Positions 6,677-13,279 of a stretch of DNA of 19,727 bases are shown here, piece by piece. Both the position numbers and the translations under genes were made by a program. The stretch is from the NCBI GenBank assembly GCA_019348475.1, contig JAHWJJ010000015.1, positions 1 through 19,727 on the forward strand. Direction: 5' to 3'. The notes beneath the pieces were generated by a model. The model did not search any database, was not told the DNA's origin, and saw only the letters and a list, made by a program, of their open reading frames with translations. Within the stretch, counting starts at the first letter, position 1. Each line of letters begins with the position of its first letter. Source of the stretch: Gemmatimonadota bacterium. Lineage in GTDB: Bacteria; Gemmatimonadota; Gemmatimonadetes; Longimicrobiales; Longimicrobiaceae.

Positions 6677-7978
6677 TCAGTCGGTGTCGCCGGGGCCGCG
6701 GGCGTCGCGGTCCAGCTCGAAAAGGTAGCGAACGGTGTCCAGCACCCCCGTCCCCCGCCCGTTGCCGGCGGCGTCGCGCAGGCGGGCCGTGGGCGCGTGC
6801 AGCACCTTGTTCACCAGCGACCGGGTGAGGGCGTCGATGGCCAGCTGGTCTTCCGGTGTCAGGTGGGCCAGCTGGCGCAGCGCGCGCTGCATTTCGGCCT
6901 GGCGCATCTGCTCGCCGCGGTCGCGCAGGGCGCGGATGGTGGGGACCACGGCCAGGCCGCTGTACCAGGCCCAGAAGTCCTCCACCCCCTGCCCCACGAT
7001 CGCCTCCGCCTGGGGAAGCTCCGCGCGGCGGCGCCCCAGGTTGTCGTCCACGATCTGCTGCAGGTCGTCGATGTTGTACAGGAAGACGTTGGGCTGCTCG
7101 GCCACCGCCGCCTCCACGTCGCGCGGGATGGCGATGTCGATGATGCACAGCGGCCGCCGCGGCCCGTGCGGCAGCGCCCCCCGCAGCCGCTCCACCGTCA
7201 GCACGGGGTGGGGGGCGGCGGTGGAGCAGATGACGATATCCACCTGCGGCAGCGCCCCCGCGAACTCTTCCCAGTGGATGGCCTCGCCGCCCCACCGCTC
7301 CGCCAGCTCCGCCGCCCGGTCGTAGGTGCGGTTGGCGACGATGGCGGTGCGCACCCCCTCGTCGCGCAGGCACTCCAGGGTCGTCTCGCTCATCTCGCCC
7401 GCGCCCAGCACCAGCGCGCGGTGCCCCTTCAGCGAGCCGAATATCTTCTTCGCCAGGTGGACGGCGGCGCTGGAGACGGAGGCGGCGCCGATCCCCAGCC
7501 CGGTCTCGCTGCGCACCCGCCCGCCGATGGAGAACGCCGTCTGGAAGAGGCGGTGCAGCGCCTGGCCCACCACGGGGCCGTTCTCCCCCGCCACCTCGCG
7601 GGCGGCGGCGTACGCCTCCTTCACCTGCCCCTGAATCTGCGGCTCGCCCAGGATCATGGAGTCCAGCCCGGCGGCCACGCGGAAAAGGTGCTCCGCCGCC
7701 TGCCGGTCGCGGTGGACGTAGAAGAAGCGCGCGGCGGAGGTGGCGTCGTGGCCGATCCGCGCGGCCAGGAGGGCGCGGGCGTGCTCCACGCCGTCGGAGC
7801 CGTCCGGCAGCGACAGGTACACCTCGGTGCGGTTGCAGGTGGAAAGCACCACCGCCTCCGCCCCGTCCGCGGCCAGCCCCAGCAGCGCGCCCGGGACTTC
7901 GGCGCGCCCCAGGGCGAACCGCTCCCGGTGCTCGATGGGTGCCGTGCGGTGGCTTGCGCCTACGACTGCGAGAGGCAT
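6677..7978 (-). CDS. hemA: Glutamyl-tRNA reductase
   Basis: HemA reduces glutamyl-tRNA(Glu) with NADPH to glutamate-1-semialdehyde, the first committed step of the C5 tetrapyrrole pathway. The 433-residue product shows the catalytic domain with VVLSTCNRTEVY (nucleophile Cys48) and SMILGEPQIQGQVKEAY. The NADPH domain has ALVLGAGEMSETT, and the C-terminal dimerisation helix region has LTRSLVNKVLHAPTARLRD. The length is typical. The ATG at 7978 lies inside the end of the precorrin-2 dehydrogenase gene (19-nt overlap), suggesting coupled translation. No heme regulatory riboswitch or other leader is visible. The next gene downstream is tolQ after 17 nt, so heme and Tol genes probably share a transcript. 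Confidence 0.97.
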   Translation of the reverse strand: MPLAVVGASHRTAPIEHRERFALGRAEVPGALLGLAADGAEAVVLSTCNRTEVYLSLPDGSDGVEHARALLAARIGHDATSAARFFYVHRDRQAAEHLFRVAAGLDSMILGEPQIQGQVKEAYAAAREVAGENGPVVGQALHRLFQTAFSIGGRVRSETGLGIGAASVSSAAVHLAKKIFGSLKGHRALVLGAGEMSETTLECLRDEGVRTAIVANRTYDRAAELAERWGGEAIHWEEFAGALPQVDIVICSTAAPHPVLTVERLRGALPHGPRRPLCIIDIAIPRDVEAAVAEQPNVFLYNIDDLQQIVDDNLGRRRAELPQAEAIVGQGVEDFWAWYSGLAVVPTIRALRDRGEQMRQAEMQRALRQLAHLTPEDQLAIDALTRSLVNKVLHAPTARLRDAAGNGRGTGVLDTVRYLFELDRDARGPGDTD

Positions 7979-8601
7979 CGGCGGATGGACTGCTCCACGT
8001 CCTCGTCCCGTCCCGCGACCGCCAGGTCCACGAACTCGGGGGTGATCAGCTCGAACCAGAAGGCGCGACGCCGCGCCTCGTCGGCGGCCCAGCGCGCCTG
8101 CACCTCGTCCCGCACCCGCGCCAGGCGCGACGCCGCGCGCCCCAGGCCGGGGGTGACCACCGCCTCCAGCCGCTCGCGCAGCCGCCGGGCGAGCAGCGGC
8201 GACGCGCCGCCGGTGGAAAAGGCGACCACCACCTCGTCCCGGCGCAGGTGCGACGGCACGTGGAAGTCGGACTCCCCGCCCCCGTCCGCGCGGCTCACCA
8301 GGGCGCCGGCGGCCCGCGCGTCGTCCGCGACCCGCTGGTTGACGGCGGGATCGTTCGTGGCGGCGAAGACCAGGTGGTGGCGCTCCACGTCCGGCGAACG
8401 GTAGGGCCGCGGAAGCCAGACGAGCCGCAGGCGTTCCACCGTCGCCCGCAGCTCGTCCGTGGCCGTGGGCGCCACCACGGTGGGGCGCCCGCCGGCCTCG
8501 GCGAGCCCCGCCACCTTGCGCGCCGCCACCGCGCCGCCCCCGACCACCAAAGTGCGCAGCCGGCTCACGTCCAGCATCAGCGGATACGCGGCGGCGCTCA
8601 C
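7960..8601 (-). CDS. Precorrin-2 dehydrogenase / sirohydrochlorin ferrochelatase (CysG N-terminal type)
   Basis: Enzymes of this family oxidise precorrin-2 to sirohydrochlorin with NAD and in some cases insert iron, giving siroheme. The 213 residues contain a Rossmann motif VVGGGAVAARKVAGL (about 19-33), the conserved FAATNDPAVNQRVADDARAA segment, DFHVPSHLRRDEVVVAFSTG and SPLLARRLRERLE. These match the CysG N-domain/Met8/SirC family. There is no methyltransferase domain, so SUMT must be encoded elsewhere. The GTG at 8601 overlaps the preceding TGA stop (GTGA); an internal ATG nine codons later is less likely. The location between a HemX-like gene and hemA fits a tetrapyrrole operon. Confidence 0.9.
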   Translation of the reverse strand: MSAAAYPLMLDVSRLRTLVVGGGAVAARKVAGLAEAGGRPTVVAPTATDELRATVERLRLVWLPRPYRSPDVERHHLVFAATNDPAVNQRVADDARAAGALVSRADGGGESDFHVPSHLRRDEVVVAFSTGGASPLLARRLRERLEAVVTPGLGRAASRLARVRDEVQARWAADEARRRAFWFELITPEFVDLAVAGRDEDVEQSIRRCLSQS

Positions 8602-9422
8602 AGGAACCCCGCGCCCGCGCTCTCCGCGGCGCGCAGCAGCACGTACGCCGCCACCACGACGGCAAAGCCCACGACGGAAACCAGCGCGCCGCGCCACGCC
8701 CGCGCCGCGCCCTGTCCCGCGCGCGCGGCGAGCGCGGCCACGAACACGCCGAGCGTGATTACCCCCCACACGACTTTGGGGTTTCCGGCCTGCATGTCGA
8801 ACCCGAAGCGCTCCGACCACGCCCAGCCCAGGAGGAGCGAGACGGCCAGGAACGGGAGCCCCACCATCAGTGCCCGGCGGCCGATGCGGTCCAGCGTGTC
8901 CAGCGGGGGAAAGAAGCGGAAGACGGCGCCGAAGCGCTTTCCCTTGAGCTGCCGGAACTGCAGGAGGTACATCAGCCCCGCGGCGAAGGCGACGGTCAGC
9001 CCCGCGTATCCCGCCATGGCCAGGACCACGTGCAGGACGAACCATGGCCCGCGGAAGGCCATCTCCTGCGCCGCCGGGCGCATCCCCGCCACCTCGGCCA
9101 CCGCCGCCAGCGCGGCGGCGACGGGAACCAGCACCAGCCCCAGCGGGCCCGTGCGCCCCAGCGTCGCCAGCAGCAGCGACCCCAGCGCCACCAGCAGCGC
9201 CAGGACGGAGAGCGAGGGGCCCAGCCCCACCAGCGGCAGTTCGCCATAGCGCGCCGTGAACGCCGCCAGGGCGGCGCCGTGGGCGGCCACGCCGCCGGCC
9301 AGGCACGCCGTGGCCGCGGCGGGCAGGCGGCGCGCGCTGCGGGCCAGCGACACCCCCAGGAGCGCCGCCGCCAGGGCGTAGAACGCCAGGGCGACCACGT
9401 GCAGCGTCTGCGTCAGCTCCAT
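8598..9422 (-). CDS. CcsA/HemX-family cytochrome c assembly membrane protein
   Basis: The 274-residue protein is almost entirely hydrophobic, with about eight predicted membrane helices. Members of this family either handle heme for cytochrome c maturation (CcsA/ResC) or, as HemX, influence HemA levels next to heme genes. The segment LLGWAWSERFGFDMQAGNPKVV and the following WGVITLGVF resemble the tryptophan-rich WGxxWxWDPK-W region of HemX/CcsA, though the motif is degraded (NPK in place of DPK). Upstream is GPWFVLHVVLAMAGYAGLTVAF, a typical H-containing helix of the family. The ATG at 9422 gives MELTQTLHVVALAFYALAA. The overlap with the siroheme gene and the nearby hemA favour a HemX-like role. 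Heme binding itself is inferred. Confidence 0.82.
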   Translation of the reverse strand: MELTQTLHVVALAFYALAAALLGVSLARSARRLPAAATACLAGGVAAHGAALAAFTARYGELPLVGLGPSLSVLALLVALGSLLLATLGRTGPLGLVLVPVAAALAAVAEVAGMRPAAQEMAFRGPWFVLHVVLAMAGYAGLTVAFAAGLMYLLQFRQLKGKRFGAVFRFFPPLDTLDRIGRRALMVGLPFLAVSLLLGWAWSERFGFDMQAGNPKVVWGVITLGVFVAALAARAGQGAARAWRGALVSVVGFAVVVAAYVLLRAAESAGAGFL

Positions 9423-9445
9423 TCCGCCCCCTCCGGACGCAGAGA

Positions 9446-9467
9446 CGCCCTTCCCGGGGGAAGGGCG
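9446..9467. repeat. Perfect inverted repeat between LysM gene and ccsA-like gene
   Basis: The arms CGCCCTTCCC (9446-9455) and GGGAAGGGCG (9458-9467) are separated by two bases. The hairpin sits in the 85-nt gap between two minus-strand genes. It could be an mRNA-stabilising or attenuating structure, but no T-run follows, so I do not call a terminator. The C/G-rich arms resemble the repeats near 3045 and 3221 without sharing their loop. Confidence 0.6.
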
Positions 9468-9507
9468 CCGCCAGCACCGCCGGGCCTGCCCGCCAGCGCC
9501 GGGCTGG

Positions 9508-10566
9508 TCACGGCATCCGCGCCACGCGGCGCACGGGCAGCCCCACGGCGATGCGGGGCTGCTGCAGGTGCGTCACCCGCGCCGAGGCCGTCCCCTCCGT
9601 GACCTTGACCACCTGCATCCGGGCGACGGAGATCTCGGGGCGGGTGCCCCAGCGGCGGGCGGTGGAGGGGTCGTACAGCTCGAACTCGTCGCCCACGCCC
9701 ACGCCGGCGCTGCGGCCGATGTCCAGGAACAGGATGGACTCGGTGCGCTGCAGGGGCGTGTCGTCCCGAAAGGCCAGCACGCGGCCCTGCAGGTCGGCGT
9801 CCACGGCGGCCGGGCGCTCCAGCGTCTGGATGGGGAACGATTCCACGGGGATCACGGCGTCGCCCAGGCGCACCTGGTCGAACATCCCCACGATCACCAC
9901 CGTGGCGGTGGTCCCGTCCAGCGCCGCCACCGTGCCGATGCCGGTGGGAAGGTATACGCGCCCGGTGCGGCGGATCTCACGCCCTTCGCGCAGAAAGTGC
10001 AGCCGGTCGCCGACGGCCACGCGCGCGGGGTCCACGCTCACGAAGACGCGGTCGTACAGGTTGAGCTGCGAAGGCATGCGCGAGTTGATCACCGACTGGT
10101 ACTCCGCCTCGCGCAGGCGGCCCACCACCGGCACCTCGCGCGGGCGGGCCACGAAGGCGGCGCGGTAGAAGTCGCCCTGCAGCACCGCAGGCTGCTGTAC
10201 GGTCACGCCCAGGCGCAGCGTGGGCCCCCGGGGCCCCTCCCGCGGGCCAAAGAACGGCCCCTCGTCCACCACCTGCCCCGCGCAGGCGGGAAGCACCAGG
10301 CGCTCCGAGGGATAGATTCGCGCGGGGTCTTCGATGGTCGCGGCGTTCAGCCGGAAGATCTCCGGCCACAGGAACGGGTCGGAGAGGCAGGCGCGGGCGA
10401 TGTCCCACAGCGTTTCGCCGGGACGCACCACGTGGATCTGCGCCGGCTGCGCGGGCTCGTCCTGCGCGGCCAGCGGCGCGGCGGCAAGCAGTGCCGCGGC
10501 GACGACGACGGATGCGGTTGTTCTCACGGGTCCCCGAAGGCGGTTGCGTGCGGGCGTGGGATTCAC
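9508..10566 (-). CDS. Secreted LysM-domain protein
   Basis: This is a probable periplasmic or envelope protein that binds peptidoglycan. With the GTG start at 10566 it has 352 residues. A basic N-terminus and hydrophobic core end in APLAAQ (signal peptide, about residues 1-35). A LysM domain follows at about 44-93, beginning IHVVRPGETLWDIARACL. The rest (about 100-350) is beta-rich, with two segments of SH3- or barrel-like appearance (VGDRLHFLREGREI ... VYLPTGIGTVAALDG; VGVGDEFELYDPSTARRWG). I cannot name that part. Other possible starts are GTG 10527, with GGGGA close upstream, and ATG 10614, which would leave only about 13 nt of leader after the predicted promoter. The gene is first in the minus-strand run. 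Confidence 0.8.
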   Translation of the reverse strand: MNPTPARNRLRGPVRTTASVVVAAALLAAAPLAAQDEPAQPAQIHVVRPGETLWDIARACLSDPFLWPEIFRLNAATIEDPARIYPSERLVLPACAGQVVDEGPFFGPREGPRGPTLRLGVTVQQPAVLQGDFYRAAFVARPREVPVVGRLREAEYQSVINSRMPSQLNLYDRVFVSVDPARVAVGDRLHFLREGREIRRTGRVYLPTGIGTVAALDGTTATVVIVGMFDQVRLGDAVIPVESFPIQTLERPAAVDADLQGRVLAFRDDTPLQRTESILFLDIGRSAGVGVGDEFELYDPSTARRWGTRPEISVARMQVVKVTEGTASARVTHLQQPRIAVGLPVRRVARMP

Positions 10567-10633
10567 CGGAGTTTCGCCGGGGAGATCGGGCCGCGCAGAG
10601 AAGGAACGGTGCATGGCGGCCCGGCGTAGCCCA

Positions 10634-10662
10634 AGTGTAAGCTGGGCCCCGGCGAATGGCAA
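10634..10662 (-). promoter_or_regulatory. Predicted sigma70-type promoter for the LysM gene
   Basis: On the minus strand, TTGCCA (10662-10657, five of six matches to TTGACA) and TACACT (10639-10634, four of six to TATAAT) are separated by 17 bases. Transcription would start near 10627, about 60 nt before the favoured GTG. It is the only well-spaced promoter I found before the long minus-strand gene series, so it may drive several genes. It is predicted by eye only. Confidence 0.5.
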
Positions 10663-11002
10663 GGCGAATCGCGGAAAAACGGTTGAATCGACCGCCCGCG
10701 CCGCCAATCCCGTGCCGCATGCGCCACCGTGCACATCTCCAGCAGCCGCGCGGGTTCTGCTCGGAACAGGTGGAACCGGAACCGCTGATACGGGTGCAGA
10801 GCCGGAAAACTTTGCGGGTACGCCGCATCCCACGGTAACCCCCGAAAACCGCCCACTGCTCGCGGAGGTCGCAACGAGTCATCCTGAGCGAGCCGCCGCG
10901 CAGGCCGTGCCTCCGCACGATCCGTGGCGGCGACGGAAGGACCTTGCCCGCCGACTCGCGAGCCTGGATCCGCGCCGCGCCCCCTCCGCTCGCTTAGGCT
11001 CG

Positions 11003-11040
11003 CACCTCCCCCAAAAACCCCTGGGGGAGGTGAACTGCGC
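11003..11040. repeat. Inverted repeat plus GAACTGCGC tail
   Basis: Perfect 11-bp arms CACCTCCCCCA (11003-11013) and TGGGGGAGGTG (11022-11032) enclose AAAACCCC. The motif GAACTGCGC follows directly and also forms the loop region of the repeat at 3147-3181; its complement GCAGTT is the loop of the repeats at 3045 and 3221. I place it as a related, rearranged member of the same family. Confidence 0.7.
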
Positions 11041-11206
11041 TTTCGTGCCGCATGGTCCGACAGCGCCCGATGAATCAGGAATCACTGCCGGTGCGCCCTC
11101 CACGCCGTGAGGTCCCGAACTGCACCAGATCCGCGCGCTGCGCGACCTTCTGGGCACGACCTGCTCCTGTAGCCGCGGAACATCGGCCAGCGCGCGCGAA
11201 CGACAG

Positions 11207-11234
11207 GAGCCGGCGGACGCGCGTCCGCCGGCTC
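11207..11234 (-). terminator. 28-nt perfect palindrome, probable transcript-end hairpin
   Basis: The sequence is its own complement over 28 bases (GAGCCGGCGGACGC joined to GCGTCCGCCGGCTC). It starts 22 nt beyond the stop of the minus-strand lipoprotein gene, the right place for a terminator or 3' stabilising hairpin. The flanking base run is CTCCTGTCG and not a T-tract, so intrinsic termination would be weak. A protein-binding site is also possible. Confidence 0.5.
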
Positions 11235-11255
11235 TTCGGGAAGCGCGCGGAAGGG

Positions 11256-12695
11256 CTACTCGCCGCCGGTGGCGGCGCGATCCCCCAACCCGGCGCCGCG
11301 GCGGCAGACGGCCACGTACTCCGGCTCGGCGCCCTGGCACGACTGGCCGCGCTGCGCCGGCGCGCTCACCAGGGTGCTGATCATCTCCCCGACCACGCGG
11401 TAGCAGTGCCGCTTGGGGTCCGCCCCCGTTACGGCGCGGCAGAAGCGCAGCCCCTCCTCGGGATCCGCGGCCAGGTTCACCAGGTTCTGCACGACGCCGA
11501 TCATGCACCACAGGCCGCCGCCCCCCTCGGCCATGCTCCCGGCGCGCCCGCACAGCTCCAGCGAGCGTGCGTGGTTCTGCGAGGCGAGCGCGGTGACGTC
11601 GCGCCCCAAGCTGCCGAAGCAGAGTGCGACCATCGATTCCGGCGCCCGCTCGCACGCCCGGGCGGTCGCGGCCACGTCGCCGCCGTTGAAGAACAGAATG
11701 GCCGACGTCTGCATGTTGTAGCACGACTCCTGGTACTTGAGCGCCACCGCGTTGCACGGGTACAGCGGGTCGTTGCGGTCCAGCGGCCGCCAGGGTCCGT
11801 GCTGCATCCCCGCGTGCGCGGCGTGCGCACCGCTCCCCTCCTGCGCGTGCTCCCCGTGCGCGTGCTCCCCGTCCTCCTGCGCCGCCGCGGCGTGCGATCC
11901 GCCGTGCGCCGCGTGCGCGTCGCCCGCCGCGGGCTGCGCATCGTGCCCGCCGTGCCCCTGCGTTCCCGCGTGTCCCTCGGCGGTGTGGTGCGGATGGGTG
12001 ACGCGCACGATGTTCTCCATGAACACGCCGCCGTAGCACGAATGGCGGACGAAGTCGTCGGTCGCCAGGTCGCACGCCTCCAGCGACATGGGAAGGTGGT
12101 TGTCGTGCACGGCCATCAGCCCGTGCCCCATGCCGTGCGCGCATTGAAAGAACAGGAAGGGCGACGCGCGGTGCGGCTCGCACATGGCGTCCAGCTCCGC
12201 AGTGCCGGGAAGCTCGCCCTGCCGCGCCATCGAAAGAAAGTACCCCTGCACGACGCCGTGGTAGCAGCCGGACATCTGCGTGGGCGGGCAGGCGGCGAAG
12301 GTGGCGGCCAGCGTCTGCGGCGTGCGATACGCGGCGATCCCCAGCCCGTGCGCCAGGGCGTGGGCGTTCAACCGCACGTCGGCGTCCACGTTCACCAGCG
12401 TGTCGAGCACCTCCATCGTGCGGCCGATGCCGGCCTGGTCGATGAGCGCGACCAGGTTGCGCTCCACGCACGCCGCCTTGTTGCGGAACGGGCTGCCGCA
12501 CTGCCGCCGCACCCAGCGCGAGATCTCGCCCGCGGGCGATTCCGGGGTCCACACGCGCGTCTCCGGCGCGTTCGGCAGGTCCGGCGCCGGACCGCCGGCG
12601 GCGCCGGTCCGCGCGGAGGGGGTGCACGCGGCCAGCAGGACGGCGCAGGCGGCCACGGCCGCGCGCGAGAGCACTCGGTGCAGGGAGAACGTCAT
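11256..12695 (-). CDS. Cysteine-pair repeat lipoprotein with histidine-rich insert, unknown family
   Basis: I do not recognise this 479-residue protein. It starts at ATG 12695 with a signal peptide ending in LAAC (Cys24), so it is a predicted lipoprotein. The mature part has exactly 18 cysteines in nine pairs: 66/76, 136/144, 172/185, 208/220, 314/325, 348/359, 382/397, 419/431 and 453/464. The second Cys of most pairs begins a segment such as CYHGVVQGYF, CAHGMGHGLM, CYGGVFMENI, CFGSLGRDV or CMIGVVQNLV. This suggests degenerate helical-hairpin repeats, each possibly locked by a disulfide (Sel1/TPR-like in style, by inference). Between pairs four and five lies a low-complexity insert (about 234-299) with 15 histidines plus Ala, Gly and Glu, a likely metal-binding loop. 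HALAHGLGIAAY and CAHGMGHGLM add histidines in the folded part. It stands alone between two gene-poor stretches. Confidence 0.85.
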   Translation of the reverse strand: MTFSLHRVLSRAAVAACAVLLAACTPSARTGAAGGPAPDLPNAPETRVWTPESPAGEISRWVRRQCGSPFRNKAACVERNLVALIDQAGIGRTMEVLDTLVNVDADVRLNAHALAHGLGIAAYRTPQTLAATFAACPPTQMSGCYHGVVQGYFLSMARQGELPGTAELDAMCEPHRASPFLFFQCAHGMGHGLMAVHDNHLPMSLEACDLATDDFVRHSCYGGVFMENIVRVTHPHHTAEGHAGTQGHGGHDAQPAAGDAHAAHGGSHAAAAQEDGEHAHGEHAQEGSGAHAAHAGMQHGPWRPLDRNDPLYPCNAVALKYQESCYNMQTSAILFFNGGDVAATARACERAPESMVALCFGSLGRDVTALASQNHARSLELCGRAGSMAEGGGGLWCMIGVVQNLVNLAADPEEGLRFCRAVTGADPKRHCYRVVGEMISTLVSAPAQRGQSCQGAEPEYVAVCRRGAGLGDRAATGGE

Positions 12696-13279
12696 CGTCA
12701 CTTCGGATCGGGTCGGTTCAAGGGTATCGGGACGCCGGCCGGAAAAAGTGGCTCCCGCCGCGGATGCGCGCAACGTCCAGCGCACGTCCCGCCCGCCCGC
12801 GTTGCATCGCCCGCGCCGGGCGAACAGAACGCGTGGCCGCGGCGAGGCCATGCGGCGAGGGCCGGCGGGTGTTTCCGCTTCCGTCGCGGCGGCTTCAGCA
12901 TCCCGTTCGAGCTCGGTCAGCCCGAGGGGTCGGCCTGTCCGCTCCGTTGTCCAGGGTCCAGCCGGGGCGACCTCTTACAGATCGCAATCGGGTGGATGAT
13001 GCGCCCCGGCGGGCCCCGGCGCGCCACCTCGATCCCTGCCCATCCAAAAAATGCGGATCCCGTCCCCTCGCCGGCAGCATGCCTGTTACCAGGGGACGCC
13101 TGCATCCTGCGCATCCCATCCGGTCCGCCTCCGGCCGTCGCACCCCCATCCATCCAGCACTGCCCGCCTTCGCCCGACGGGTTTCCTGTTTGCGGCCGCT
13201 CGTGCACGACAGGTCTCGGGCGCGGAGTCCAGAACGATCCTCCGCAATCCGCGATCACACGCCACCGCTCGTGCCGGCG
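12696..13279. other. 584-nt stretch without a recognisable gene
   Basis: This is non-coding as far as I can see. It lies upstream of the minus-strand lipoprotein gene and downstream of the minus-strand FAD oxidoreductase gene. The lipoprotein promoter should be near 12700-12790, but I found only a poor match (TACCCT as a -10). Open frames through the stretch lack ribosome sites, family motifs and plausible residue composition. I saw no strong inverted repeat, tRNA or long direct repeat here. Confidence 0.6.

Larger units (their letters stand above)
10663..11255. other. Gene-poor stretch with two strong inverted repeats
   Basis: There is no supported gene. Open frames here are short, lack ribosome sites and look like GC-driven shadows. 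The stretch contains the inverted repeat at 11003-11032 followed by GAACTGCGC, and the 28-nt palindrome at 11207-11234 close to the end of the next minus-strand gene. The segment 10880-10980 (beginning GTCATCCTGAGCGAGC) may be part of another dispersed non-coding repeat, but only one copy is in view. Confidence 0.6.

Noticed and set aside
6797..8404. Plus-strand frame of 535 codons opposite hemA
   Set aside because: hemA has unmistakable catalytic motifs on the minus strand, so this frame is a compositional by-product.
7979..8665. In-frame upstream extension of hemA
   Set aside because: The extension overlaps the precorrin-2 dehydrogenase gene in another frame and has random Arg/Gly-rich composition. 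ATG 7978 gives the standard HemA N-terminus.
9423..9507. Promoter between the LysM gene and the CcsA-like gene
   Set aside because: I found no pair of -35/-10 boxes with acceptable spacing in the 85-nt gap; only a hairpin is visible.
12696..13279. Small gene or RNA gene in the gap before the lipoprotein gene
   Set aside because: Open frames lack start-site signals and sensible composition. I could not fold a tRNA cloverleaf or recognise a known RNA by eye.
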